Shown here one piece after another: positions 34,358 to 44,173 of a DNA stretch of 64,000 nucleotides (position 1 is its first letter; every line of letters begins with the position of its first letter). A program made the position numbers and the translations under genes. The notes under the pieces are model-generated. The model had not been told where the DNA came from. It made no database searches and saw only the letters and a list, made by a program, of their open reading frames with translations. Source of the stretch: Endoryza foliicola (GTDB lineage Bacteria > Bacteroidota > Bacteroidia > Chitinophagales > Chitinophagaceae); assembly GCA_965226965.1 (NCBI GenBank), contig OZ245715.1, forward strand, positions 2,728,001 through 2,792,000, in the 5' to 3' direction.

Positions 34358-35659
34358 TTATATTTTTTCAGGGTGTTCACTGTTTTGCCATTCAGAAAGC
34401 TGGCGATAACTATTCTCCGACATAATAATTCCGTTGTCTACTATTACACCAATAGCCAAAGCAATACCTGTTAAAGACATCAGGTTTGATGATAACCCAA
34501 AAACATCCAGTAAAATAAAACTGATAGCCAGTGTTATTGGTATTTGAATAATGATACTTAAAGCGCTTCGCCAGTGAAACAGAAATATGATTACAACCAG
34601 CGATACCACAATCATTTCTTCTGTAAGTTTTCCTTTCACATTTTCAATGGCAGCTTCAATTAAACCACTCCGGTCATATGACACTTTAAAACTTACTCCT
34701 TCAGGCAATCCTTTTTCTACTTCTTTCATCTTTACTTTTACAGCTTTTATTACTTCATCGGCATTTTCGCCGTACCGCATCACTACAATTCCACCTACTA
34801 CTTCACCTTCTCCATTCTGGTCGAAAATACCCAGCCGCAAATCACCTCCCATTTGTACCGTGCCAACATCTTTAATTCTTACAGGTATGCCATTGTACTG
34901 GGCTACTGAAATATTTTCCACATCCTCTTTACTCTTTATATATCCTAAGCCACGAATTACATAAGCCATATCGCTCATTTCAAATTTTCTTCCGCCCACG
35001 TCATTATTATTAGCCTTTACTTTGTTCATTATATCCATCAGCGATACGTTATAGAATTGCAGCTTCACAGGGTCAAGTACAATCTGATATTGTTTTTCAA
35101 ACCCGCCAAAGGAAGCAACTTCGGCCACACCTTTAACTGTTTGCAGGGCAAACTTTACATACCAGTCCTGTAAGGCCCGCTGTTCTCCTAAATCTAACTT
35201 AGGGGCCTCAAGATGGTACCAGAAAACATGACCTACACCCGTCCCATCAGGGCCCAGGGAAGGGGTTACGCCCTGAGGCAGTAAACGCTGGGCATAGTTT
35301 AATCTTTCCAGTACCCGGGTACGGGCCCAGTAGATATCAACATCATCTTCAAAAATCACATACACAAAACTCATCCCGAACATTGAAGTACCTCTTATAT
35401 TTTTTATACGGGGGATGCCCTGCAGGTTAGATACAAGGGGATATGTAATCTGGTCTTCCATTAATTGAGGGCTTCGCCCCATCCATTCAGTAAATACAAT
35501 AACCTGGTTTTCGGATAAATCGGGAATAGCGTCAATAGGATTTCTTTTAACAGAATAAATACCCCAAACAAATAATACTGCTGCTGCCAGTAGAATTATC
35601 ATCCGGTTTCTTAATGCTATTTCTATGAGTTTTTGTACCATTTTATAATTTATATTCAA
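34358..35659 (-). CDS. cusA: Split CusA copper/silver pump 1, N-terminal half
   Basis: 433 residues: helix 1, the first large periplasmic loop (PDLSENQVIVFTEWMGRSPQ, FGGFEKQYQI) and helices 2-4, ending after the proton-relay GVIVDNGIIMSEN with the conserved Asp and Glu. It stops in the cytoplasmic loop before helix 5, with a TAA and its own C-terminus. The other pair breaks at the same point, so this is an ancestral division, not a random frameshift. It follows the P-type ATPase gene by 57 bases. Confidence 0.9.
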   Translation of the reverse strand: MNINYKMVQKLIEIALRNRMIILLAAAVLFVWGIYSVKRNPIDAIPDLSENQVIVFTEWMGRSPQLMEDQITYPLVSNLQGIPRIKNIRGTSMFGMSFVYVIFEDDVDIYWARTRVLERLNYAQRLLPQGVTPSLGPDGTGVGHVFWYHLEAPKLDLGEQRALQDWYVKFALQTVKGVAEVASFGGFEKQYQIVLDPVKLQFYNVSLMDIMNKVKANNNDVGGRKFEMSDMAYVIRGLGYIKSKEDVENISVAQYNGIPVRIKDVGTVQMGGDLRLGIFDQNGEGEVVGGIVVMRYGENADEVIKAVKVKMKEVEKGLPEGVSFKVSYDRSGLIEAAIENVKGKLTEEMIVVSLVVIIFLFHWRSALSIIIQIPITLAISFILLDVFGLSSNLMSLTGIALAIGVIVDNGIIMSENSYRQLSEWQNSEHPEKI

Positions 35660-35716
35660 TTTATTTTTTGAAAGTATTTTTATACTGCTGATAGCTATAT
35701 GATTTTCATTTTTGTT

Positions 35717-38491
35717 TTAAGAATATCCATCATTTGAAATTTGCTCGTCCAATTTCCTGTTGGTGGCCAGTATTTCTAACTTTCTTTTACTCCATTTTAT
35801 ACTTTCAAAACCTGTTAAGTAAATAAAGCTGGCGGCAACCGGGAAAACCCAATCTCTTACAGTTAACGGACCAGTATGCAGGTAAAGATTAAAGAAAGGT
35901 GTATAAATGATAGTAAACATTGCAAGTAATGAAAGCAGCATGCCCCAGATAAGATTTGGATTGGAAAAAAGGAAGCTGCCAAATACACTCTCTTTTGTGC
36001 GGATACAAAAGATATTGATGAACTGCGTAAGTATGATGGTAATAAAGGTTCCTGTGACGGCCGTTGCATGCTGGTCTGCCTCACCTTTGTGATAAATAAA
36101 AACAAAATTAAAAACGGTAACTGCCAATAGACCCCTTACTATGCCTGAGCCCAGAACCTGTAATAATAAAGAGCGATTGAGCAATTGTCCTTTTTTACGT
36201 GGGGGTGCTTTCATAATGCTTTTATCTGCCTGGTCAAAAGTGAGCATCAGCAACGGAAGCATTTCGCCAATTAAATCAATCAACAAAATATGAATGGCAA
36301 GAATGGCTATTGGCTGGTTAAAATAAACACCAATAAAGCCATAGAGAACACAAACCAGTTCGGCTGTGTTTGATGCCAGTGTGGCAATTACGTTTTTCCG
36401 TATGTTATTGAAAATAGTCCTTCCTTCTTTAATCGCTTTTACAATGGTGGAGAAGTTATCATCCAGCAACACCATTGCAGCAGCTTCCTGTGCTACTTTA
36501 GAACCATTCTGTCCCATCGCTACGCCTATATCAGCTTTCTTTAAACTCAATGTATCATTAACGCCGTCACCGGTTACGGCCACCACTTCACCCATTTCTT
36601 TCAGCAGGGTTACAATTTTTAATTTATCATCCGGAGATACACGGGAAAATACCACTGTTCGCTGAAGCAATGCTTTTTTAATATCCTGGTCATTCATGGT
36701 AGCCAGCCTTTTTTGTGTAATAACTTCCGGCAATGAATTATCAGGGTTGGAAAGGCCTATATTTTTTGCAATAGCACGGGCTGTAATTTCATTATCTCCG
36801 GTTATAATGAAAATGCGGATATGTGCATTAAATGCATCCTGCACAGCCTGCGGTACTTCATCCCTTGGAGGGTCAAACATGGTGACAAATCCTGCAAATA
36901 CAAGATTGCTTTCACTTTCTTCAATGGTGTATTTATCTGCTTCAGACTTATCCAAATCTTTATATGCAATGGCAATTACCCGCAATGATTCTGATGCAAA
37001 CAATTCTGAATGCTGTAGTAATGCTTGCTTTTCCTCATCCGTAATTGGTTTAATTTGTCCATGAATAATTTGTTTATCGCTTACTTCCAAAATACTTTCA
37101 ATAGAACCCTTTATAAAGGAAAAATACTTGCCGTCATTGTTCCGAATCACCGACACTCGTTTTCTCACTGAATCAAATGGGAAAAGTTGCAAACGTGGAT
37201 ATTCTTTTTCCAGTGATGTAAGTTCATATCCACTTTTCATAGCGAGGGTGCAGAAGGCACATTCCGTCGGGTCGCCAATGCCATACCAGGTGGTATGAAA
37301 TTCATCGGGTGGGTTTACAGACGAAGTGGAAGAAAGGTATCCGGCAATAAAGAAAAATTTATTTTCATCAAGTTGTTCCTTTTTGAGTGGCTCTAAGGTG
37401 TGGCTGAGAACCTGTCCTTCGGGGGCATAACCTGTTCCGGTAATGGTAAATGGCCGCCCATTAAATACACAATTATTAATAGACATTTCATTTTTTGTAA
37501 TTGTCCCTGTTTTATCAGAAGCAATAACTGTTGAGCTGCCCAATGCTTCAACAGATGATAATTGCTTTACTACTGCTTTCTTTTTTGCCAGCCTGCGAAC
37601 ACCTAAAGCCAAAGCAATAGAAATTTGTGCAGGCAAGCCCTCCGGTACCATTGCTGCTGCAACGCTGATGGCAAATACAAGAGCTGCTGTAAGTTTCTCC
37701 CCCTGTGCCATACTGAATGCAAACAGTGCAACACCCAGGAAAAGCGTAATGATGGTAATTTTTTTTGCTACAATATTTATCTCTTTTTGCAATGGAGATA
37801 TGTCCTGTTTTATTTGTTGTGATTTGCCAGCAATTCTACCCAGTTCTGTTTGCATTCCGGTTCCAACAACCAATCCTTTTGCCTGACCCTTTGCTGCGGT
37901 CGTTCCCATGAAAATCATATTTCCTTGCTCCGCAATCGAGGCTTCATCTTTTAGTTTTGCTGTATGGTTTTTCTCACTTGCCTGAGATTCGCCGGTAAGA
38001 ATAAATTCATTTACATATAATGAATGGCTTTCCAGCAGACGCATATCGGCTGCAATACCATCTCCCTCATTAATGATGATAACATCTCCGGGTACAATAT
38101 CCTCAACAGGTATTTCACGGGATTTTCCATTGCGTATAACATTACATTTTTCAGTGATTAAATTCTTTAGTGACTGTAAAATGTTTTCCGATTTCCAATC
38201 CTGGTAAAAGCCAATCAATGCATTTACTACCACAATAATAGCCAGTACAATGCCATCACGATATGAACCCAACTGGAAGGAAAGTAAACTGGCAACAATT
38301 AAAAGAATCACCAGCAGGTTATTGAATTGAGACAGCATTATTTTCCACCATTTTCGGGAAGCGGTGCCAGATATTTTATTGGGGCCAATTGCACTGAACT
38401 GCTGCGCTGCAAATTCGTCTGATAAACCAGATGATGCATCAGTTTTAAATTGTGCCAGTAACTCGTTTATATTTTGTTTATAGAATGACAT
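35717..38491 (-). CDS. P2-type cation-transporting ATPase (Ca2+/Mn2+ group)
   Basis: I take the ATG at 38491 (924 residues); the upstream ATG at 38518 overlaps the split-pump gene. It has the N-terminal cation-ATPase domain, TGES (actuator, 167-170), and phosphorylation site DKTGT with Asp326. PEGLP in helix 4 and the NTAE of helix 5 fit SERCA residues Glu309, Asn768 and Glu771. Helix 6 reads IDLIGEMLP, with Asp for Asn796 and Glu for Asp800. It is therefore a P2A-like pump, probably Ca2+ or Mn2+, not a copper P1B type (no CPC motif). The altered helix-6 residues leave the ion uncertain. It stands between the two split CusA pairs. Confidence 0.9.
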   Translation of the reverse strand: MSFYKQNINELLAQFKTDASSGLSDEFAAQQFSAIGPNKISGTASRKWWKIMLSQFNNLLVILLIVASLLSFQLGSYRDGIVLAIIVVVNALIGFYQDWKSENILQSLKNLITEKCNVIRNGKSREIPVEDIVPGDVIIINEGDGIAADMRLLESHSLYVNEFILTGESQASEKNHTAKLKDEASIAEQGNMIFMGTTAAKGQAKGLVVGTGMQTELGRIAGKSQQIKQDISPLQKEINIVAKKITIITLFLGVALFAFSMAQGEKLTAALVFAISVAAAMVPEGLPAQISIALALGVRRLAKKKAVVKQLSSVEALGSSTVIASDKTGTITKNEMSINNCVFNGRPFTITGTGYAPEGQVLSHTLEPLKKEQLDENKFFFIAGYLSSTSSVNPPDEFHTTWYGIGDPTECAFCTLAMKSGYELTSLEKEYPRLQLFPFDSVRKRVSVIRNNDGKYFSFIKGSIESILEVSDKQIIHGQIKPITDEEKQALLQHSELFASESLRVIAIAYKDLDKSEADKYTIEESESNLVFAGFVTMFDPPRDEVPQAVQDAFNAHIRIFIITGDNEITARAIAKNIGLSNPDNSLPEVITQKRLATMNDQDIKKALLQRTVVFSRVSPDDKLKIVTLLKEMGEVVAVTGDGVNDTLSLKKADIGVAMGQNGSKVAQEAAAMVLLDDNFSTIVKAIKEGRTIFNNIRKNVIATLASNTAELVCVLYGFIGVYFNQPIAILAIHILLIDLIGEMLPLLMLTFDQADKSIMKAPPRKKGQLLNRSLLLQVLGSGIVRGLLAVTVFNFVFIYHKGEADQHATAVTGTFITIILTQFINIFCIRTKESVFGSFLFSNPNLIWGMLLSLLAMFTIIYTPFFNLYLHTGPLTVRDWVFPVAASFIYLTGFESIKWSKRKLEILATNRKLDEQISNDGYS

Positions 38492-38501
38492 AGTTAATTT
38501 T

Positions 38502-40436
38502 TTATTCGGATGCATCAATTAATTCCACAGCTCCGTGCTTTTTAAGTTCCCTTTCTTTTATTATCTCAAAAACTATTGGTGTAACCAGCATTACATAAAT
38601 AGTGGCAGATATAGTACCGCCAATTAAAGGAATGGTGATAGCAAGCATTACATCACTGCCTGCGCCACTTGCCCACAGAATAGGAATTAATCCGAAAAGT
38701 GAAACAGAAACCGTCATCATAAAAGGACGAAGCCTTTGTGTTGCTCCTTTGATAACATAGTCTCGTAATAAGGCTGGTGTTATTGATTCTTTTGAATTGC
38801 CATGTTCTGCAACCATGTTCTTCATTGATAGATTCAGGTAAATAGTCATCAGCATAACGGTTTCTATTGCCATACCAAATAATGCAATAAAACCTACCGC
38901 TACAGCTACAGATAAATTCACACCATAAAAATATACTGCATACACACCGCCAATCAATGCAAATGGAACCGTTATCATTGACATTAATGCTTCCTTCATT
39001 GAATGATAAGTAAAGTATAATACCAGGAAAATTATTACCAGCACAATTGGCATTATAATCTTCAGCGTTTTGTTTGCCCTGAGTTGATTTTCCCATTGTC
39101 CGCTCCAGTCAAGAAAATATCCTTTGGGCATTTTACTAATCATGGCATTCAGTTTCTTTTGGGCTTCGGTAACTGTGCTTCCCAAATCCCGTTCCCGCAC
39201 ATTAAACAATATGGTGCCCCTTAACATCGCATTTTCTGAGTTTATCATAGGCGGCCCTTCAGTAATCCGGATGTTGGCAACTGCTTCCAGGGGAATGGAG
39301 CCAAAACTCATCGTTTGCACTTGTAATCTTTTTAAGGCTTGGATATTATTCCTAAAGTCCTGCGCAAACCGTGCATTTACAGAAAACCGCTGCCTTCCTT
39401 CAATAGTAGTAGTAAGGCGCATGCCGCCTAATGAACTTTCCACTACTGCATTTACATCATCTACATTCAATCCATACCTTCCAATTTCATCTCTCTTCAC
39501 AGCAATTTCAATGTACTTACCACCAGTAATAGGTTCAACATATAAATCTTTAACTCCCGGCGTTCCATCCAATGCTTTTTTTATTTGTTGTGCAAAAGCA
39601 TATATCGTATCAAGGTTTTGCCCATATACTTTTATACCCACATCAGTACGGATACCGGTAGAAAGCATATTGATACGGTTAATGATGGGCTGTGTCCATC
39701 CATTGGTAATACCGGGTATTTGCAGTTTAGTATTCAGTTCATTGATAACATCATTTTTAGTCACCCCCTTTCGCCACTCATTTCTTGGTTTTAGTAAAAT
39801 GATAGTTTCAATCATACTTACAGGTGAATTATCAGTTGCAGTATTTGCCCTGCCGGCTTTGCCCAATACATGTGCTACTTCCGGTACTGTTTTGATTATT
39901 TTATCCTGCACCTGCAATAATCTTTTAACTTCTGAATTAGAAACGTCGGGCATTGTTATTGGCATAAACAGCAGGGAGCCCTCATCGAGGGGAGGCATGA
40001 ATTCGGAGCCCAGCCGGGTGAACATAAAAACGCCAATTGCCAACGCCACAAGATTCACACCTATTACCGTCTTACGCCATCTTAAACAAAAGGAAAGTAT
40101 GGGGGTATAAATTTTTTCTAAAATTCTTGTAATTGGATTTTTGTTTTCGGGCCTGAGTTTCCCTTTAATAAGAAATGAAATTAAAACAGGGGTGAGTGTA
40201 ATTGCCAGAAATGCATCTACAATAAGTATAAAGGATTTTGTCCATGCTAAAGGAGAAAACAGTTTTCCTTCCATACCGGTTAACAGGAATACCGGCAGAA
40301 ATGATGCGATAACAATAACTGTTGAGTAAAATACACCTGGCCCCACCTGTCTTGAAGAACTCTCAATAATTTTTAACCGCTCTTCTGCAGTAAGAATTTC
40401 GGAGCTTCGTTTAAATATTTTTTTTATCCATTTCAT
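38502..40436 (-). CDS. cusA: Split CusA copper/silver pump 2, C-terminal half
   Basis: 644 residues, paralogous to the C-half at 32398-34353. The three CusA metal-binding methionines are kept: Met208 (SMIETII), Met257 (INMLSTG) and Met339 (LGGMRL). A basic cytoplasmic lead precedes helix 5. It is in the same reading frame as its N-half but separated by two in-frame TAA codons and has its own ATG, so separate translation is real. Its last 11 codons overlap the upstream alternate start of the ATPase gene. Confidence 0.9.
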   Translation of the reverse strand: MKWIKKIFKRSSEILTAEERLKIIESSSRQVGPGVFYSTVIVIASFLPVFLLTGMEGKLFSPLAWTKSFILIVDAFLAITLTPVLISFLIKGKLRPENKNPITRILEKIYTPILSFCLRWRKTVIGVNLVALAIGVFMFTRLGSEFMPPLDEGSLLFMPITMPDVSNSEVKRLLQVQDKIIKTVPEVAHVLGKAGRANTATDNSPVSMIETIILLKPRNEWRKGVTKNDVINELNTKLQIPGITNGWTQPIINRINMLSTGIRTDVGIKVYGQNLDTIYAFAQQIKKALDGTPGVKDLYVEPITGGKYIEIAVKRDEIGRYGLNVDDVNAVVESSLGGMRLTTTIEGRQRFSVNARFAQDFRNNIQALKRLQVQTMSFGSIPLEAVANIRITEGPPMINSENAMLRGTILFNVRERDLGSTVTEAQKKLNAMISKMPKGYFLDWSGQWENQLRANKTLKIIMPIVLVIIFLVLYFTYHSMKEALMSMITVPFALIGGVYAVYFYGVNLSVAVAVGFIALFGMAIETVMLMTIYLNLSMKNMVAEHGNSKESITPALLRDYVIKGATQRLRPFMMTVSVSLFGLIPILWASGAGSDVMLAITIPLIGGTISATIYVMLVTPIVFEIIKERELKKHGAVELIDASE

Positions 40437-40472
40437 ATTTTATTCATTTAATACTACATCAATTACTATGAA

Positions 40473-41756
40473 TTACTTTTTACCCGCCGTTCGTTTTATC
40501 TGCTCATCACAAATATGCCGGTAAGAGTTTTCTACCATTACAATTCCATCATCAACCACTACTCCAATGGCCAATGCAATACCGGTTAAAGACATAATGT
40601 TTGAGGAAAGACCAAATGCCTGCAGTAATATAAATCCGATAGCAACAGAAATGGGAAGCTGAATAAGTATCACTAATGCACTTCGCCAGTGAAAAAGAAA
40701 TACAAGTATTACAATTGAAACTGTAATTAATTCCTCTATCAGCGTTCCTTTTACTGATTCTACAGCTTCTTCAATTAAAGTGCTTCTGTCATAAGAAATT
40801 TTAAATGATACTCCTTCCGGCAAACCTTTTTCCACTTCCTTCATTTTTGCTTTTACTGCTTTTATCACCCTGTCTGCATTTTCTCCGTACCGCATCACAA
40901 CTATACCACCTACTACTTCACCTTCTCCATTTTGGTCAAAAATGCCAAGCCGCAAATCGCCGCCCATTTGTACTGCCCCCACATCTTTTACCCTTACGGG
41001 GATGCCATTGTATTGCTTTAATGAAATATTCTCTACATCTTCCTTATTCTTTATATACCCCAATCCACGAATAACATACGCCATATCACTCATTTCAAAT
41101 TTTCTTCCGCCTACATCATTGTTATTGGCTTTCACCTTAGTCATCACATCCATGAGGGTGACATTATAGAATTGCAGTTTTACGGGGTCTAATAAAATCT
41201 GGTATTGTTTTTCAAACCCTCCAAAAGAGGCTACTTCCGCAACACCCGGAACTGTTTGTAAAGCAAATTTTATATACCAATCCTGCAAGGCTCTTTGTTC
41301 CCCCAAATCCATTTTTTTTGCATCAATATGATACCAGAATATATGACCTACGCCAGTGCCATCCGGGCCCAGAGAAGGCGTTACTCCCTGTGGCAATAAC
41401 CGTTGTGCATAGTTTAACCTTTCCAGTACCCTGGTTCTTGCCCAATAAACATCTACATTATCTTCAAAAATCACATACACGAAACTCATTCCGAACATAG
41501 AAGTACCCCTGATATTTTTAATTCGTGGAATACCCTGCAGGTTTGAGACCAGCGGATAGGTAATCTGGTCTTCCATCAACTGGGGGCTTCGTCCCATCCA
41601 TTCGGTAAAAACAATCACCTGGTTTTCCGATAAATCGGGTATTGCATCAATCGGGTTTTGCTTAATAGAATAAAGGCCCCATGCAAATAATCCTGCCGCC
41701 GCCAGCAGTACAACGAGCCTGTTTTTTAATGCAAATGTTATGAGTGCCCTTACCAT
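40473..41756 (-). CDS. cusA: Split CusA copper/silver pump 2, N-terminal half
   Basis: 427 residues: helix 1, periplasmic loop 1 and helices 2-4, ending with GVVVDDGIVMVENSYRH and a short charged tail. The relay Asp and Glu are kept. Same division point as the N-half of pump 1. It lies 18 bases after the DUF3347 gene and heads the pump series, so translation of the two halves should be close to equal. Confidence 0.9.
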   Translation of the reverse strand: MVRALITFALKNRLVVLLAAAGLFAWGLYSIKQNPIDAIPDLSENQVIVFTEWMGRSPQLMEDQITYPLVSNLQGIPRIKNIRGTSMFGMSFVYVIFEDNVDVYWARTRVLERLNYAQRLLPQGVTPSLGPDGTGVGHIFWYHIDAKKMDLGEQRALQDWYIKFALQTVPGVAEVASFGGFEKQYQILLDPVKLQFYNVTLMDVMTKVKANNNDVGGRKFEMSDMAYVIRGLGYIKNKEDVENISLKQYNGIPVRVKDVGAVQMGGDLRLGIFDQNGEGEVVGGIVVMRYGENADRVIKAVKAKMKEVEKGLPEGVSFKISYDRSTLIEEAVESVKGTLIEELITVSIVILVFLFHWRSALVILIQLPISVAIGFILLQAFGLSSNIMSLTGIALAIGVVVDDGIVMVENSYRHICDEQIKRTAGKK

Positions 41757-41774
41757 ACAAACTATTATTTATTA

Positions 41775-42464
41775 TTAATTCAATATTTCTTTTATGCTTC
41801 CACAGCTTAACATCTGTTTTCCGAAATAAGGATTTTTAATCTGCCTTGTTTCACTCAACCACCCGGCTCCTTTGTTTTCATTTGCCATGGGGCAGTGGTC
41901 GTAATACAAAATATTTCCGCCTGTTCCAAACGCTTTTACTAATGCATAAATATGGCCCGACAATGAAGGGAGATGCCCCCGCTGGTGCGCTGCAATAAAA
42001 ACAAGTTTAATATGATTAATATCTTCCTTTACCGGGATGATATGCTCATCATAAATCTTTTTTTGCTCAGGTGTGAGCAGCAGCTTGTTAAAATCACTGA
42101 TTTGATTCTCCAATAATGATGCACTTTTTGAAGCAGCCTTTCCATTTGAATCAATTAGTGCATTTTTTATTTGCAGATAATAATCTGTAATAAGTTTTAT
42201 ATGCTCTGCTACTTTGGTATCAATATTTGAGAATGCCTGTTTGATCATTTCAGCGTTGGTCGCTGAAGTTTCCTTTTTATTTGTGGTATCTGCTGGCTGA
42301 TGATTGTGATGCATAGTGCTGTCCATGTTCTTGGAATCCATCTTCATATTTTTCATCTCATCTTCTTTCATGTCTTTTTGTTTACTACTATCTGCTGACT
42401 GATTGTTACAGGAAGCAATAGTTACCATTAAAGCTATTACTGACAGAAAACTTATCTTTTTCAT
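41775..42464 (-). CDS. DUF3347 lipoprotein with Met/His-rich front
   Basis: 229 residues. Lipobox IASC gives Cys19. The mature front is Met/Asp/His-rich (MKNMKMDSKNMDSTMHHNHQ). The C-terminal DUF3347 region has the family hallmark DHCPMANENKGAGWLSE and MLSCGS, with Cys, His and Met. DUF3347 occurs in CusB-like adaptors and stand-alone copper proteins. It probably presents Cu(I)/Ag(I) to the pump encoded just downstream. Confidence 0.88.
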   Translation of the reverse strand: MKKISFLSVIALMVTIASCNNQSADSSKQKDMKEDEMKNMKMDSKNMDSTMHHNHQPADTTNKKETSATNAEMIKQAFSNIDTKVAEHIKLITDYYLQIKNALIDSNGKAASKSASLLENQISDFNKLLLTPEQKKIYDEHIIPVKEDINHIKLVFIAAHQRGHLPSLSGHIYALVKAFGTGGNILYYDHCPMANENKGAGWLSETRQIKNPYFGKQMLSCGSIKEILN

Positions 42465-42484
42465 TTTTGATAGATTTTATTTGT

Positions 42485-44173
42485 TTAATAGTTTTTAAGA
42501 ATAACCAGTTGCATAGGTTTTAAATACAGTTTTATATAACACATGGGGTTTGAAGGGTTCTCAGAATGCATTATTTCTACATTGCTTTTATATCCGTATA
42601 GTGGCTTCATCACTTTTTTATCACGGTTTAACTGGCAATCCACCAATATGTTTTCTACTCTTGCGTCTGAGGTGGATGAATTAAAAACAAATACTACTTC
42701 CTGGTCAAACAATATTCTTGAAAAAGCCAGAACACATTTATTACACTCTGGTAAATGAAAATGAATACCATCTTTTGATGATTCCCGCATGAACATTCTG
42801 CCAAACTTCAATACGTTGCTTTCATTTCGGAACTGTGCAATTGAAGCAATTGCCTGATAAATCTCTGATTGCTGATTCAGTAAATTTGTAGTCTTATCGT
42901 TTGGGTTAAACATACATTCCCTGATATAGCGGTCCCCCTTTCCACAACCATCAAGTCCCTGTTCTGTTCCGTAATAAATACAAGGTGTGCCTAAAGCGCA
43001 GAGAAGAAATGCAGCACCAGCAATAATTTGCTGGGGTTCGGCATTATATCCAAACCGATGCTTGAATTCATCTCCAATCTGGTCATGATTGTCAAGAAAA
43101 GTCACCAGGAATTCGCCATATTCGCCACGGTCAAGCGCATTTTTTTGCAGTTCAGTATATCTCTCAATCAGTTTTCCGGGAGAGTCTTTTCCTTTTATAA
43201 CTCCTTCCAGGGCAAAATGCAATTGAAAATCGAGTACTGAGTTTAATCCAAAGTAAATGTTTTGGTCATTATACGTAGTCAATGTTTTTGGTCCTAAATA
43301 GGTACTTGCCATTGAATCAGCTCCAACTATTTCGCCAAATAAAAAGAAGTTTTTCTTGCCAAGGGAATAAGCATATTCTCTTACATAAGAACAAAAGCGG
43401 CTGATAGATAATGCACCCATGTGTTTTACAGCATCCAGCCGAAAGCCATCAATATCCAATTCCTTAATCCAGTAACAATGTATGGCCGTTAATATTTTTT
43501 GTACATGAATTGCTTCCCTTGACTCGTCATTCTTAAATGCTTTTAAGCTAAAAAAATCTCCGTCCCTTGTTTCGGGGTAATCATCAAAATTCCTTATCTG
43601 CCCTTTGCGGCCGTACAAAGCAGGGTTTCTTAATTCAATAGGAACAGGTCTGTCTGGGTATCGCCATTCTCCAAAATCAAATTCAGTTCCTTCATGATAA
43701 TAATATGGCTTGCCTCCGGGATAGTTCCAGTTATCACCAGCATGATGCAAAACAACATCAAGAAACACCCTCATGTCATGCTGATGGGCCTGCACTACCA
43801 GTTCTTCGAGTTCATCTTTTGTTCCAAAGCGTTCATCTATCTCCAGGTAATTTTCAATAGCATAACCATGATAAGACTCAGGATTGTTTTTAAATACAGG
43901 GCTTAACCAAATAGCAGTACAGCCCAGGTTTTTTATATATGTGAGATGACTAATAATGCCTCGTAAAGTGCCGCCACATTGTTTTACTAATTGGGCATCA
44001 TCACCATAGCCTGAATGTCTTACATCAAAATCTGCACTATGTCTTTTATTGCTGTCGTGAAAACGGTCAACCAATAAAAAATAAATAAACTCTTCCCGCC
44101 ATTCACGGTGGCAATTTTTCCAGTATTTTTTATCGGGCTTTGGAGACAGGTCAATATCTTTAATTGATTTCAT
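42485..44173 (-). CDS. GH13 alpha-amylase family enzyme, cytoplasmic
   Basis: 562 residues with no signal peptide. GH13 regions: DVVLHHAGDNW, DGFRLDAVKH (nucleophile Asp247), FLFGEIVG (acid/base Glu281) and FLDNHDQIG (Asp364). These show a complete catalytic set. Specificity within GH13 cannot be fixed; intracellular maltodextrin or trehalose-type hydrolysis or transfer is possible. The 14-base overlap with the SRPBCC gene, and the PRPP synthetase gene next to that, suggest one mRNA. It may mobilise stored glucan under stress. Confidence 0.9.
   Translation of the reverse strand: MKSIKDIDLSPKPDKKYWKNCHREWREEFIYFLLVDRFHDSNKRHSADFDVRHSGYGDDAQLVKQCGGTLRGIISHLTYIKNLGCTAIWLSPVFKNNPESYHGYAIENYLEIDERFGTKDELEELVVQAHQHDMRVFLDVVLHHAGDNWNYPGGKPYYYHEGTEFDFGEWRYPDRPVPIELRNPALYGRKGQIRNFDDYPETRDGDFFSLKAFKNDESREAIHVQKILTAIHCYWIKELDIDGFRLDAVKHMGALSISRFCSYVREYAYSLGKKNFFLFGEIVGADSMASTYLGPKTLTTYNDQNIYFGLNSVLDFQLHFALEGVIKGKDSPGKLIERYTELQKNALDRGEYGEFLVTFLDNHDQIGDEFKHRFGYNAEPQQIIAGAAFLLCALGTPCIYYGTEQGLDGCGKGDRYIRECMFNPNDKTTNLLNQQSEIYQAIASIAQFRNESNVLKFGRMFMRESSKDGIHFHLPECNKCVLAFSRILFDQEVVFVFNSSTSDARVENILVDCQLNRDKKVMKPLYGYKSNVEIMHSENPSNPMCYIKLYLKPMQLVILKNY

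Larger units (their letters stand above)
32398..41756 (-). repeat. Tandem pair of split CusA genes flanking a P-type ATPase
   Basis: The two-gene split pump at 32398-35659 and that at 38502-41756 are close paralogues (same ORF division, long stretches of near-identical protein such as GKAGRANTATDNSP and INMLSTGIRTDVG), with the P-type ATPase between. This implies a local duplication of the split pump. Confidence 0.85.

Noticed and set aside
34353..34380. Split CusA 1 as a sequencing frameshift
   Set aside because: Pair 2 divides at the same loop with two in-frame stops and its own ATG, so an error in both is unlikely.
38491..38518. Upstream ATG for the P-type ATPase
   Set aside because: It overlaps the split-pump gene end and adds residues with no counterpart in the family; the ATG at 38491 fits the N-terminal domain.
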